NCBI GenBank assembly: GCA_910583995.1
Contig: CAJTYW010000001.1
Coordinates: 224,020-288,019, forward strand
DNA length: 64,000 nucleotides
Direction of reading: 5' to 3'
Source of the DNA: an uncultured Christensenella sp.
GTDB lineage: Bacteria > Bacillota > Clostridia > Christensenellales > UBA3700
A model generated the notes under the pieces. The model was not told the origin of the DNA. It was given only the letters and a program-made list of their open reading frames with translations, and searched no databases. A program made the translations under genes and the position numbers. Every line of letters begins with the position of its first letter. Positions within the stretch are counted from its first letter, which is position 1. This document shows, one piece after another, positions 46,329 to 54,988 of the stretch.

Positions 46329-46943
46329 ATGAATACACAAGAACAAACTATTGCAGAAAAAAGATTAATTAATTTAACTATTTTCAGTCCTGTTAATGTA
46401 TCTGTTTATTACAATACAAAATCAACATTGCTTATGTCAATTGACTTAAATACAGGTGTAAACAATGATACTAAAGAAATTATGAGCGAAGATAACTTTA
46501 AATTAATTTTTGTTACTCATGGTTTTGAAAAAAGCATTAACTTTATTGCTAAACCATCTGACCTACCAGCAAGATATGAATTTAATTTAGCTGATATGTT
46601 AAGCCAAGAAGAGATTATCGCATCTTATGACAGAGAAGCTGCTATTTACTATATCAATATTGATCCAAATGGTTATGCTTTTGAGCAAATGCAATCTGTT
46701 GCTGAAGAAAGCGATGTTGAATTACTACACAACAAACTAATCGAGTTATCAAGCGTTGAAGAAAGCGATGCTCACAATGATTACCTAATTGCTTGCTGTG
46801 CTATGGCCCTTGGTAAAAATGCAGAAAAGTATAATAAACCTGAAGAAGTTGCTGTTATTCGCACTGTTTATGAAAACTACAATTCAAAAGATATTTACGG
46901 ATACATTTTTGAAAAATTCATAAACGAAAGCGACGCACAATAA
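46329..46943 (+). CDS. Hypothetical acidic soluble protein, likely highly expressed
   Basis: A 204-residue acidic protein without signal or membrane helix. The N-terminal half is beta-like (LINLTIFSPVNVSVYYNTKS; KLIFVTHGFEKSINFIAKP) and the C-terminal half helical (ELLHNKLIELSSVEESDAHN). I do not recognise a family. The ATG at 46,329 follows AAGGAG. It is a single-gene unit between a perfect promoter and a strong terminator. Confidence 0.7.
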   Translation: MNTQEQTIAEKRLINLTIFSPVNVSVYYNTKSTLLMSIDLNTGVNNDTKEIMSEDNFKLIFVTHGFEKSINFIAKPSDLPARYEFNLADMLSQEEIIASYDREAAIYYINIDPNGYAFEQMQSVAEESDVELLHNKLIELSSVEESDAHNDYLIACCAMALGKNAEKYNKPEEVAVIRTVYENYNSKDIYGYIFEKFINESDAQ

Positions 46944-46951
46944 TATATACT

Positions 46952-46978
46952 AAGTACTATGTAAACCGCATAGTACTT
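46952..46978 (+). terminator. Intrinsic terminator
   Basis: AAGTACTATG/CATAGTACTT stem of 10 pairs followed by a T run. Confidence 0.8.
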
Positions 46979-47022
46979 TTTTATTTTACAACATAAAATT
47001 ATTATAAACTTTAGCAATAAAA

Positions 47023-47051
47023 TTGACAACATTTTTTTCATTTGTTATAAT
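47023..47051 (+). promoter_or_regulatory. Consensus promoter for chromate-transporter pair
   Basis: TTGACA and TATAAT with 17-base spacing, about 28 bases before the start codon. Confidence 0.75.
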
Positions 47052-47079
47052 AAATTTACAAAAATAAAAGGTGCTAACA

Positions 47080-47919
47080 ATGAATAAAAATAAAGACAAT
47101 AACAAATCTGAAACTTGGGAAAAGTTTAAGAAAAAATCAAAATCATTACTTGTACTATTTTGGACAATGTTTAAAATAGGATTATTTACTTTTGGTGGCG
47201 GTTACGCTATGATTCATCTGCTTGAAAATGAATTTGTTGCCAAAAAGAAATGGCTTGATAATGACGAATTTTTTGATTTAGTAACAATTGCGGAATCGAC
47301 ACCCGGACCAGTTGCAATCAACTGCTCTACTTACATAGGTTACAAAACAGAAAAATTTATTGGTTCATTAGTTGCAACCACTGCAATGTGCTTGCCGTCT
47401 TTTATAATTATTTTTGTAATATCTTTGTTCTTTAATGCTTTTTTAGCAAACACTTATGTTGCTGCAGCTTTTAAAGGCATACAAGTTTGTGCAGTATTTT
47501 TGATTTTGTGTGCAGGCATTAAAATGGCAAAAAAATTAAAAATTTCTTTATTTAATATAATATTATTTATAGCCACCTTTGCAGCTATGATTTTAGTAAG
47601 TATTTTTAACGCGAAATTCTCTTCCATATTCTACATTTTAATTAGTGGTGCCATTGGATTATTTATTTATTCTATAAGTTATTTTAAAGGCAAAATGAAA
47701 CAAAAAACAGCTACTGCTGACTTGCAAGAAAATGTTACAACAGATACTGAAAATGATATTGCTACAAACGATAACTGCAATGAAGAAATAACACTTTCTA
47801 CAAGTGATATTAAAAATAACGAAATTACAAATGATAATGTATCTTCAGATAGTTACGACAATGAAGAAGTAAAAGAAATTACCACTTCCGACAATGAAGA
47901 TTTAGGAGGTGAAAAATGA
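47080..47919 (+). CDS. Chromate transporter half-protein (CHR domain 1)
   Basis: A 279-residue membrane protein with one CHR domain: FWTMFKIGLFTFGGGYAMIH, LVTIAESTPGPVAINCSTYI, and five to six helices. It continues into a cytoplasmic tail of about 80 residues rich in Asp, Glu, Asn and Thr that is not part of the family. Short-chain CHR proteins work as pairs; the substrate (chromate, sulfate or another anion) is not certain in anaerobes. Overlaps the partner by four bases. Confidence 0.85.
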   Translation: MNKNKDNNKSETWEKFKKKSKSLLVLFWTMFKIGLFTFGGGYAMIHLLENEFVAKKKWLDNDEFFDLVTIAESTPGPVAINCSTYIGYKTEKFIGSLVATTAMCLPSFIIIFVISLFFNAFLANTYVAAAFKGIQVCAVFLILCAGIKMAKKLKISLFNIILFIATFAAMILVSIFNAKFSSIFYILISGAIGLFIYSISYFKGKMKQKTATADLQENVTTDTENDIATNDNCNEEITLSTSDIKNNEITNDNVSSDSYDNEEVKEITTSDNEDLGGEK

Positions 47920-48494
47920 TTTACTTACAATTATTTTTAAACTTCCTTAAAATAGGTGTCGTATCTTTTGGTGGCGGATATGGAATGATTCCGCTAATTC
48001 AAGAAACAGTAATTTCAAATGGCTGGCTTACTCAAGAAGAAATACTTAACTTTATAGCCGTATCGGAATCTACTCCCGGACCTATTGCAATTAATATGGC
48101 AACATTTATCGGTTCGTCTCAAGGTGGCATACTAGGCTCTTTTATTGCTACGCTAGGTATAGTTTTACCATCATTTATAATAATATTAATTATAGCTACT
48201 CTTGCTAAAAACTTAATGAAATTTGCAGGCGTAAAAGCAACATTAAACGGAATTCGTCCAACAATTGTAGGTATGATATTTGCAACTTTTGTTACAATGT
48301 TTATTAGCACTATTTTTGGAATAAAAACAATTGAAAGCGTATTCAGCTTTGACTGGAAAGGTTTAGTTATATTTGCTATTGTTGCAATTATTGCAATTGT
48401 CTATAAACATTTTAGAAAAAAATCAATATCCCCTATTCTGCTAATAGTTTTATCGGGCGGTATGGGTATGCTAATGTATTGCGGATTGTTTTAA
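47916..48494 (+). CDS. Chromate transporter half-protein (CHR domain 2)
   Basis: A 192-residue CHR domain (FLKIGVVSFGGGYGMIPLIQ; VSESTPGPIAINMATFIGSS) without extra tail. The start lies in the stop of its partner behind AGGAGG. The two presumably form an antiparallel heterodimer in the membrane. Confidence 0.87.
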   Translation: MIYLQLFLNFLKIGVVSFGGGYGMIPLIQETVISNGWLTQEEILNFIAVSESTPGPIAINMATFIGSSQGGILGSFIATLGIVLPSFIIILIIATLAKNLMKFAGVKATLNGIRPTIVGMIFATFVTMFISTIFGIKTIESVFSFDWKGLVIFAIVAIIAIVYKHFRKKSISPILLIVLSGGMGMLMYCGLF

Positions 48495-48530
48495 ACAAAG
48501 ATTTAATATAAAATAAAACTACTAAATATT

Positions 48531-48557
48531 AAATCGGGACTGAAATAGGCCCGATTT
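48531..48557 (+). terminator. Intrinsic terminator after transporter pair
   Basis: AAATCGGG/CCCGATTT stem followed by TT. Confidence 0.7.
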
Positions 48558-48663
48558 TTGATTGATTTTTTTATAAAATTCTGCAAAAAAAACAGCATAA
48601 TATTTTTTAAATTTATTTATAATTAATAATAAAATAATCTTTAAATAATTTTTCAATTAAAGC

Positions 48664-49029
48664 TTATACATACTCTATTCCTGCAGCCGCAAGCACATTT
48701 ATTGCTTTTTTAAAATCCATTTGTTTAACTAAAATATAATCAGTGTTGTAAGTTGAAATAGCAAATATACTTATATTATTTTCACTCAGTAAATTAGATA
48801 TATTTGCAAGCACACCAATCAAAGAAAAATCTAATACTCCACATATCCTAAATGCTCGCCAGCCATTACTAACCTTTTGTGCGTCATTAGGCACTAAACT
48901 GCTTTTACAAACTAACGAAAGCTCTTCATCGGTTTTACCAATAAAGACAAAATCTTCTTTTAATATCTTATCTGAAATATTATTGACTTTACATACTGCA
49001 AAATCGTCATTTAAAATTTGAATTTTCAT
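48664..49029 (-). CDS. ACT-domain protein
   Basis: A 121-residue protein. The C-terminal half is an ACT domain (FSLIGVLANISNLLSENNIS, then IFAISTYNTDYILVKQMDFK), the N-terminal half a related beta-rich domain (CASTOR/ACT_7 style). A small amino-acid sensor without a known partner. Confidence 0.8.
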   Translation of the reverse strand: MKIQILNDDFAVCKVNNISDKILKEDFVFIGKTDEELSLVCKSSLVPNDAQKVSNGWRAFRICGVLDFSLIGVLANISNLLSENNISIFAISTYNTDYILVKQMDFKKAINVLAAAGIEYV

Positions 49030-49106
49030 ATTTAAATTATATCATATATTATAATTTAGTCAATAGTTATTTTCGACATAATTTTAAGTTAATTTTAAAA
49101 TCGCTA

Positions 49107-49135
49107 TTGATTTTTTTATTATTTTGTGTTATATT
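49107..49135 (+). promoter_or_regulatory. Predicted promoter for 49,190 gene
   Basis: TTGATT and TATATT with 17-base spacing, about 55 bases before ATG. Confidence 0.55.
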
Positions 49136-49189
49136 AAATATGTATAAGTATATAAACTAAACTATACTTTATGCAAATAGGAGTTAAAA

Positions 49190-49807
49190 ATGAGAAAAAA
49201 TCTTATTGCAATTGAAACTGCTACAATATTGATACTAATTGCTATGTTGATTACAGGCGTAGTATTAATGAATACATATATAATCTTTTTAGCAGTTTGT
49301 CTTTTAATGCTTGGCGGAATTGGCATTGCAATATACAAAATCGTTAGTTTATACAAGAAAACCAAACCCATTTCCGATAATGCTGACAATAGCAAAGCAG
49401 ACAATATTGATAATTTAAAGAATAGTAAAACACCTATTGCTAATCCTAAAAAAGCTTGGGAATTTTCTACTATTGGTGAAAAAATTAAAAGTTTATGTTT
49501 TATTTTCACATTTACTGCTTGTTGTATTACATTTATGATACTTTGTATGTACGGATATTTTAAAATAGCTCTTATAACTATTTTTACAGGTATATCCGCT
49601 ATAGTTTTAGCTATTATCATAATGGCAGTTATTGAAAAATTATTAATTGAAAAACACAAAAAAGAATTACAAAGCACAAATAATATTAATACAGAAATAG
49701 AGTCAAATCAAGAAGCCTGCGAAAATATTGATATCGAAGATATCTCACCTGCTTCGCAAGATAATATTTCAGAAGAACTAGATAACATCAAAAATGATTT
49801 AGCTTAA
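49190..49807 (+). CDS. Hypothetical membrane protein
   Basis: A 205-residue protein with four hydrophobic helices in two pairs (about residues 10-33 and 35-57, then 107-130 and 132-156), an Asp/Asn-rich cytoplasmic loop between them, and an acidic C-terminal tail. Not recognised. TAGGAG precedes ATG. Confidence 0.7.
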   Translation: MRKNLIAIETATILILIAMLITGVVLMNTYIIFLAVCLLMLGGIGIAIYKIVSLYKKTKPISDNADNSKADNIDNLKNSKTPIANPKKAWEFSTIGEKIKSLCFIFTFTACCITFMILCMYGYFKIALITIFTGISAIVLAIIIMAVIEKLLIEKHKKELQSTNNINTEIESNQEACENIDIEDISPASQDNISEELDNIKNDLA

Positions 49808-49828
49808 CATTCACAAATAAATTAAAAC

Positions 49829-49859
49829 AAAAATCCGTAAGAATTATCTTACGGATTTT
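49829..49859 (+). terminator. Intrinsic terminator
   Basis: AAAATCCGTAAG/CTTACGGATTTT stem of 12 pairs followed by T. Confidence 0.8.
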
Positions 49860-49920
49860 TTATCATAAATAAATATAAAAGTTTTATTAATCTTTAAATC
49901 ATAGTGTTTTAGTATATCAA

Positions 49921-50796
49921 TTATATCAAAAAAAAGGCTAATTGCTCACAAAGTGATTTTTCTTCAAAGGTACTGCAGTATTCAAAGAGTTTATCAATAT
50001 TACACACAATACCATTTTTATTGCATACTGAATAAAAATAATCCATAAGCTTATCATTGTTTGGACTTCCAATAACATAGTTATTGCCGTATATTTTTTT
50101 GTATTTATCACTCATATTAGGAAATATTTTATCTATTTTAGAATAAAAATATTCCCTATTTCCATTACGCAGTGTAAGCCCCATACCAAAGCAAATTATT
50201 CCATACACTTTAGCTTCAATGCAGTAATTTAATATGCCGTCTAGATTGTCTTTGTTATCATTAATAAATGGCAAAATCGGTGAAAGCCAAACTATAGTAG
50301 GTATTCCGTTATCACGCAAAATATTCAACACTTCTGCTCGTCTTTTTGTAGTGCACACGTTCGGTTCAATCCTGCTACATAAATTTTCATCAAAAGTCGT
50401 CAAAGTCATTTGAACAACGCATTTTGTCTTTTCATTTATTCTCTTTAATAAATCCAAATCTCTTAAAATTAAATCGGATTTTGTAATGACTGTAAAGCCA
50501 AAACCATATCTTTCTATTAATTCCAATGCTTTTCTAACATTTCCAAGCTTTGCTTCTAACGGAATATATGGGTCTGTCATACTACCCGTTCCAATCATAC
50601 ATTTTTTACGTTTGCTTTTTAAAGCTTTTTCCAATAATTCTATTGCATTGCCTTTCACTTCAATATCTTCAAACAGATGATTCATTTGATAACAATCGCT
50701 GCGTGAATCACAATAAATGCAACCGTGCGAACAGCCACGATAAAGATTCATTCCATTTTTAGCTGACAAAATGCTTTTTGCTTGAACTATGTGCAT
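49921..50796 (-). CDS. Radical SAM protein (SplB-like)
   Basis: A 291-residue radical SAM enzyme. YRGCSHGCIYCDSRSDCYQM carries the CxxxCxxC cluster motif at residues 20-27 and GTGSMTDPYIPLEAK matches the region that follows in SplB-like (spore photoproduct lyase-related) proteins. Reaction unknown; the DNA-repair link is only by family similarity. Confidence 0.85.
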   Translation of the reverse strand: MHIVQAKSILSAKNGMNLYRGCSHGCIYCDSRSDCYQMNHLFEDIEVKGNAIELLEKALKSKRKKCMIGTGSMTDPYIPLEAKLGNVRKALELIERYGFGFTVITKSDLILRDLDLLKRINEKTKCVVQMTLTTFDENLCSRIEPNVCTTKRRAEVLNILRDNGIPTIVWLSPILPFINDNKDNLDGILNYCIEAKVYGIICFGMGLTLRNGNREYFYSKIDKIFPNMSDKYKKIYGNNYVIGSPNNDKLMDYFYSVCNKNGIVCNIDKLFEYCSTFEEKSLCEQLAFFLI

Positions 50797-50913
50797 AATA
50801 GTATACCGCCGAAATTTTAAAAAATTATTTGTTTTATTATTTTGATTTTAAGTATTAATTTGTAAAATATAATAGTTTAACTATTAGATATAATATTTTA
50901 CAAAACCTGTCTG

Positions 50914-51192
50914 TTAGCAAAAGGCAATCAAAAAGAAAATTATACAAGCAACAACTGATAATAGCAACATTATAATAGGTGGAAAGAAAATTTTTCGCTC
51001 TCCACGCTTTAAATTTGCTATAAGTGTCCCTATCATAGACAACACAAAACAAGCGAAATATGCGATACATTCATAAACAAATATAAGAAAAAATATAATC
51101 TCTACCCCTTCTTGTTCATGAGTGTTTGAGCCAAAAAACATTCCACATATTATTGTTGTAATTATATAAATAGTAGTAGCAAGTCCAAACAA
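50914..51192 (-). CDS. Small membrane protein
   Basis: A protein of about 92 residues with three hydrophobic helices. The annotated TTG start has no ribosome site at a proper distance. The frame is open upstream to an ATT codon at 51,231 that would add KGLKITNWV-type residues typical of such proteins. Start uncertain, function unknown. Confidence 0.55.
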   Translation of the reverse strand: MFGLATTIYIITTIICGMFFGSNTHEQEGVEIIFFLIFVYECIAYFACFVLSMIGTLIANLKRGERKIFFPPIIMLLLSVVACIIFFLIAFC

Positions 51193-51255
51193 TACCCAAT
51201 TTGTTATTTTAAGTCCTTTACTTTGCTCAATAATCTTCTATTATTATTTTTAAAT

Positions 51256-51621
51256 TTAATTGTTGGATAACTTGCTTATAGCACTTTCCAAACTATCAAC
51301 AAAAAAGATAGTATTTCCTTTGTTGCTTTCAAAAATAAAATCTTTTAATGGCTTGCTTGTGTATACTGAAAAATCACCATAAATAGCAATACGAAATTGG
51401 TAATTAACAACTTTTTGCAAAATTTCTCCTGCAATTCCGCTACTTAACACAAAAAATTCATTAATTATTGCATCTTTTGGTATAGCAATATTCTTTATTC
51501 CCATTTCATATTTAACATTCATCATCAAGTCAATTGCTGTCTCTGTATCCTTAATAACTATATCACGTGCAATTATGCTTGCAATTTCTGTATTATTTTT
51601 TATTATTTTTTCTATTTTCAT
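51256..51621 (-). CDS. DUF4180 protein
   Basis: A 121-residue protein with the DUF4180 pattern (TETAIDLMMNVKYEMGIKNI, FFVLSSGIAGEILQKVVNYQ, RIAIYGDFSVYTSKPLKDFI, ESNKGNTIFFVDS). Function unknown; often found near transcription regulators, none here. Confidence 0.85.
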   Translation of the reverse strand: MKIEKIIKNNTEIASIIARDIVIKDTETAIDLMMNVKYEMGIKNIAIPKDAIINEFFVLSSGIAGEILQKVVNYQFRIAIYGDFSVYTSKPLKDFIFESNKGNTIFFVDSLESAISKLSNN

Positions 51622-51718
51622 ATCTCACCTTAACTTTCTTTTATAACATTATATCATATTTTAATTTAAATAACAAGACTATCTTTAATAATATAATATA
51701 AACTACCAAGTATAACAA

Positions 51719-51743
51719 AAAAAGCTGCATATTTACAGCTTTT
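51719..51743 (-). terminator. Terminator after the DUF3883-like gene
   Basis: AAAAGCTG/CAGCTTTT stem with a T run on the leftward strand. Confidence 0.7.
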
Positions 51744-51802
51744 AAAATGTTTTAAACAATATGTTAATAATTAAGCACTTATCTAATAAATATTTTATTA
51801 AG

Positions 51803-52726
51803 CTAAGATTTAACTATTTCAATAATTTGATTTTTTGTTAAAACAGTTAAATCAACTAAACATTGCTTTGCAGTTTGATTTATTTTAATTTTAATATCCG
51901 TTAAATCTAAACTGCTAAAATTAATTGAACAATGTTCTCGTATTTGTTTAATATTCTGAATGATATTATTTAACCAAAAAGAATTATTTTTCAATAACCA
52001 AATGCCATTATCTATATCTATTAGAACTAAATGTGTTAATCCATTTGTCAAATATGCAATTTCATTGTCAGTAAGAAAAAAAGAGCCGCTTTTTATATTT
52101 TTTATTTCAATTCCCATATCTAAAAGTATTAAATCAAAACCATAATTTCTTTTATTTGCTACATCAATAAAATCTACATTATCTATAAAATCTCTTTTTT
52201 GCAGAAAATCAATAAAATATTTCTCTGCGATTCTTCCACTTTTTATTTTATTAACGCTTTGTTTTACTGTTCCATTTGTTACAGAAATATTATAATTATG
52301 CGTATTTAAATTGGTATCTAAAGGTAATTCCTTTTTTAGTTTATTTTCATTATATTCAATTTTTAAACTCGAATCTTTAATTTCTTCTATTAGAACATTA
52401 TTTTCAGTATTTATATTGCCAATCCTATTTGTGTGAAAATAAAATTTGAAAAAATAAGATAATGCCGCTTGAATAAATCCTTTTAAAAGATATGACGACT
52501 GCGTTCTATTATTAAGAAAATCCAATAAATTATTATAAAAATCAGAACTTTTGTCTTTTATTAATAAACTTGTTTGTTGAAATTCCAAATACGCTTGCTC
52601 ATTTATAGTAGTGATATTTAAAAAGCTGCAAAGGTATTTTATTGCATTTGCATAAGATTTTGCTTTATTAGAATTTAATCTAGGTGATTTACAATATTCT
52701 TCAAAATCTATAAAAAATTGATTCAT
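51803..52726 (-). CDS. DUF3883-like nuclease candidate
   Basis: A 307-residue protein. Residues 1-100 resemble a helical SAM-like/integrase-arm fold (FFIDFEEYCKSPRLNSNKAK). The C-terminal half reads SGRIAEKYFIDFLQKRDFI, YGFDLILLDMGIEIKNIKSG, FFLTDNEIAYL. This is the DUF3883 arrangement, a PD-(D/E)XK-like fold with GxxxE, D and ExK residues seen in restriction and other defence proteins. No methylase or helicase partner is nearby. It lies 360 bases outside E2. Confidence 0.7.
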   Translation of the reverse strand: MNQFFIDFEEYCKSPRLNSNKAKSYANAIKYLCSFLNITTINEQAYLEFQQTSLLIKDKSSDFYNNLLDFLNNRTQSSYLLKGFIQAALSYFFKFYFHTNRIGNINTENNVLIEEIKDSSLKIEYNENKLKKELPLDTNLNTHNYNISVTNGTVKQSVNKIKSGRIAEKYFIDFLQKRDFIDNVDFIDVANKRNYGFDLILLDMGIEIKNIKSGSFFLTDNEIAYLTNGLTHLVLIDIDNGIWLLKNNSFWLNNIIQNIKQIREHCSINFSSLDLTDIKIKINQTAKQCLVDLTVLTKNQIIEIVKS

Positions 52727-53050
52727 TTTTTCTCCTTCAAAATTATAATCATAATTTTAATCTAGTATTTTATCTTCAAAAATACTATACTATTATATTT
52801 TTCTGTACTTTGCTTTTCTTAAATAACAAACATTCTTGCAAATTAATATTATTATACCATTCTTTCGCTAGAAATTAATTATATACTAATTATACCATAA
52901 TTTTATTAATATTTCAAGGTTAAAATATATTAAATATTCTATATCAGTTTATTAGCAATAATGATAAAATTTTACATATTGATATTATCTTAAAAATATA
53001 CTTAACAAATTTGTTATACTACTTGATTTTAATATCGATTTTTTATCAAA
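52727..53050. other. Intergenic region, AT-rich
   Basis: About 320 bases of AT-rich DNA between the DUF3883-like gene and the old tRNA-array terminator. No gene or clear regulatory structure seen. Confidence 0.6.
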
Positions 53051-53084
53051 AAAAAGCTTTAATCGGTTTCGATTAAAGCTTTTT
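53051..53084 (-). terminator. Original terminator of the Gly-Leu-Lys tRNA array
   Basis: A perfect 15-pair hairpin (AAAAAGCTTTAATCG with its complement, four-base loop), A-rich on its left. It lies directly beyond the left tRNA-Lys fragment and is now 10.7 kb from the tRNAs. Confidence 0.8.
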
Positions 53085-53085
53085 G

Positions 53086-53131
53086 TGGTGCACCTTCAGG
53101 GACTCGAACCCTGGGCCCAATGATTAAGAGT
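53086..53131. repeat. E2 left attachment repeat (tRNA-Lys 3' part)
   Basis: 46 bases identical to 63,777-63,822, covering the CCA to the anticodon loop of tRNA-Lys. Confidence 0.9.
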
Positions 53132-53232
53132 AAAACTTTTTAAAAAATTATATCAAAAAAACTAATAAAATCAACAAATAAAATTAATTTAAATCGTCAT
53201 ACCCACTACTTACCCAAATGCAAAAAAACTAA

Positions 53233-53420
53233 TTAAAACGGCTAGCCGTTTTAAAATTGTAATCGAACTAATTCGATTACATAACAAAGCTGACTTATCC
53301 GCTTTGTTTAATAAGGTTTAAGTTTTTGATAAAAAAATAGAGTAAACCCTTGCTAAATTTGCAGTTTTTTCTAGCAATTGCTTTGAAAAAACTGCAAATT
53401 TTTTCGCAAGGGTTTACTCT
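53233..53420. other. E2 cluster of four inverted repeats (possible origin/packaging region)
   Basis: 53,233-53,254 is a perfect 22-base palindrome (TTAAAACGGCT half). 53,259-53,280 is a 9-pair hairpin with a CTAA loop. 53,283-53,308 is an 8-pair hairpin. 53,339-53,420 is an 82-base hairpin with two 15-pair stems (AGAGTAAACCCTTGC; ATTTGCAGTTTTTTC), a 3x6 internal loop and a 13-base loop. No genes in 53,132-53,499. The set recalls the multi-hairpin intergenic region of filamentous phages. Confidence 0.75.
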
Positions 53421-53499
53421 AATTTCGCTACGCTCAAACCTATACAAGATTATATCTCCTCACGACTATTAAGTTTCATTTTCACTCCTTTATCGTTGC

Positions 53500-53691
53500 T
53501 TAACTTTCACATTCAACAATTATTGTATATATAATATCAATGTACACTCTAAATAAATTGCTACTACCACGATTTGCGTACAATTCAGATATTAAATATA
53601 CTACAACTTGTTTATTGTTTTTTAGAAATGCTTTGTAATATTCTTGTGCCAATATGCACTCTTCTTTTGTTCCCATCACTCTAATTTTCAT
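53500..53691 (-). CDS. DUF3970-family small protein
   Basis: A 63-residue protein matching DUF3970 (MKIRVMGTKEECILAQEYYK, then YANRGSSNLFRVYIDI). Common in Firmicutes phages and plasmids, function unknown. It starts 11 bases after the replication gene's stop. Confidence 0.8.
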   Translation of the reverse strand: MKIRVMGTKEECILAQEYYKAFLKNNKQVVVYLISELYANRGSSNLFRVYIDIIYTIIVECES

Positions 53692-53702
53692 CGTTTAACT
53701 CC

Positions 53703-54677
53703 TTAAAATCCTAAACCTGCAAACTTTGAAGCATTATAGATTGCCGTCATTAAATATTGGCGTTGATTAGTTATATTTCCTTGACTACTTACTTTTGCAA
53801 AAATATTGGTAAAAAATTCAATATCGTCTTCTACTCGTCTACAAGCACAATATAACTCTTGTAAGTACTCCCAAGACTCAACACTGCTTCCGTTAATCTT
53901 GATATATGCAACTCCTTTACAATATTGAGCAATATCTTTTAGTGCTGTATGATAGCAACAATCTACATAGCTTTCAATAGCTTCTATTACTAGTTCATAA
54001 AAATAGTTCAGTTTATCTTTACTAGTATTCATCTCATAATTGTTATTGTTATCGTCTTCTTCGTCAATTTCTTCTTCAATCTCATCGTTATTTGGATAAG
54101 AAGAAGGAGTAAGAAGATGATGATTACTATACTTTTCTTTACTTTTATTTACTTTACTTTCCGTCTCGTTCGACCGATTTAAATGTTCGTTCGACCGATT
54201 TGGGTTCACATTCGACCGATTGAGAAAATTGACAAGAATAACACTTTTCGATGATAGTTTTCTCATTTCTTCTTCTGAGAGCAACCAAATATCGAAATTA
54301 ATGTCTACTGCCTTACGCTCCACAGTTGCAGAATAATATATCTGCTGTATTCGTTTCGAGGTTAATATTTCTGACTTGAAATGGTCGCCGCTAAAAAGTT
54401 CACACGCCACCAAGTCCCCAATTACCTGTTCGACAGTCTCTGCATCAGGGCAATACTTGCCTTGCAGATTTTCTAAAATGTCCCAAATCACATCTTCTTT
54501 TGTTTTCTCATCATAGCGAATATAATAACCTTTATCACCATAAATAAGTTCCAAAAGAGATAAATAAATATCATTTACTACATATCCATATTTTAATTTA
54601 GGTCTACGCAGCTTTCGGTCTTTAAGTAATCCAATCGAAAAGGGAAAGTAATCAAGTCCTTGCTTGAACTGTCCCAA
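53703..54677 (-). CDS. E2 replication protein candidate (DUF4373, Lin1244/Lin1753 N-terminal type)
   Basis: A 324-residue protein. GLDYFPFSIGLLKDRKLRRP through GYYIRY and the following winged-helix-like part match the DUF4373 N-terminal domain of phage replication/primosome proteins related to DnaD. A polar linker rich in Ser/Asn and a long DEEEIDEEDDNNNN stretch (residues 190-240) lead to a helical C-terminal domain. The start is TTG, with GGAG upstream. No HUH motif. It takes the place of the E1 Rep at the element end. Two predicted antisense RNAs lie over its leader. Confidence 0.7.
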   Translation of the reverse strand: MGQFKQGLDYFPFSIGLLKDRKLRRPKLKYGYVVNDIYLSLLELIYGDKGYYIRYDEKTKEDVIWDILENLQGKYCPDAETVEQVIGDLVACELFSGDHFKSEILTSKRIQQIYYSATVERKAVDINFDIWLLSEEEMRKLSSKSVILVNFLNRSNVNPNRSNEHLNRSNETESKVNKSKEKYSNHHLLTPSSYPNNDEIEEEIDEEDDNNNNYEMNTSKDKLNYFYELVIEAIESYVDCCYHTALKDIAQYCKGVAYIKINGSSVESWEYLQELYCACRRVEDDIEFFTNIFAKVSSQGNITNQRQYLMTAIYNASKFAGLGF

Positions 54678-54734
54678 TATTAATCACGCTCCTTTGTTTT
54701 TTATTAATTTCTATAATAATTGTTTAAAAAATGA

Positions 54735-54763
54735 TTGACATTTTTTTAATAAAGATGTATTAT
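54735..54763 (+). promoter_or_regulatory. Promoter of small RNA A
   Basis: TTGACA and TATTAT with 17-base spacing, rightward, antisense to the leftward operon. Confidence 0.8.
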
Positions 54764-54769
54764 TTAAAT

Positions 54770-54834
54770 ATTGAGTTACATTGACCTTATCTTAAGGCAT
54801 AGCGGAAAGCGCGGAATTGTAACTCTCTTTTTTT
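54770..54834 (+). ncRNA. Predicted small RNA A, antisense to rep leader
   Basis: About 65 bases from a consensus promoter to a T run. An outer stem GAGTTACA (54,773) / TGTAACTC (54,818) encloses two hairpins, CCTTA-TCT-TAAGG and GCG-GAAAG-CGC, a three-way junction that also serves as terminator stem. It lies 93 bases upstream of the rep start on the opposite strand, the usual place of copy-number antisense RNAs in plasmids. Confidence 0.7.
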
Positions 54835-54874
54835 ATGTTTTTTTATCTTTGTTATTGTTTTTATTTAAAAATGT

Positions 54875-54903
54875 TTGACTTTTCAGTATTTATTGTATAT
54901 AAT
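54875..54903 (+). promoter_or_regulatory. Promoter of small RNA B
   Basis: TTGACT and TATAAT with 17-base spacing, rightward. Confidence 0.8.
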
Positions 54904-54909
54904 AATATT

Positions 54910-54988
54910 GTGGAGTTGGGGTGTTCCGACCAGACATTTAAGTCTATTCACATTCAAGGGTAACATTTGTTACCCTTTATTTTTTTCT
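54910..54988 (+). ncRNA. Predicted small RNA B
   Basis: About 80 bases with a GTTGG/CCGAC hairpin, an AGAC/GTCT hairpin and a strong terminator (AAGGGTAAC/GTTACCCTT, T-rich tail). It is antisense to the end of the 54,970 gene and the rep leader. Confidence 0.7.

Noticed and set aside
49162..49677. Leftward 171-codon frame opposite the membrane protein at 49,190
   Set aside because: The rightward frame has a promoter, AGGAG site and terminator; the leftward one has none.
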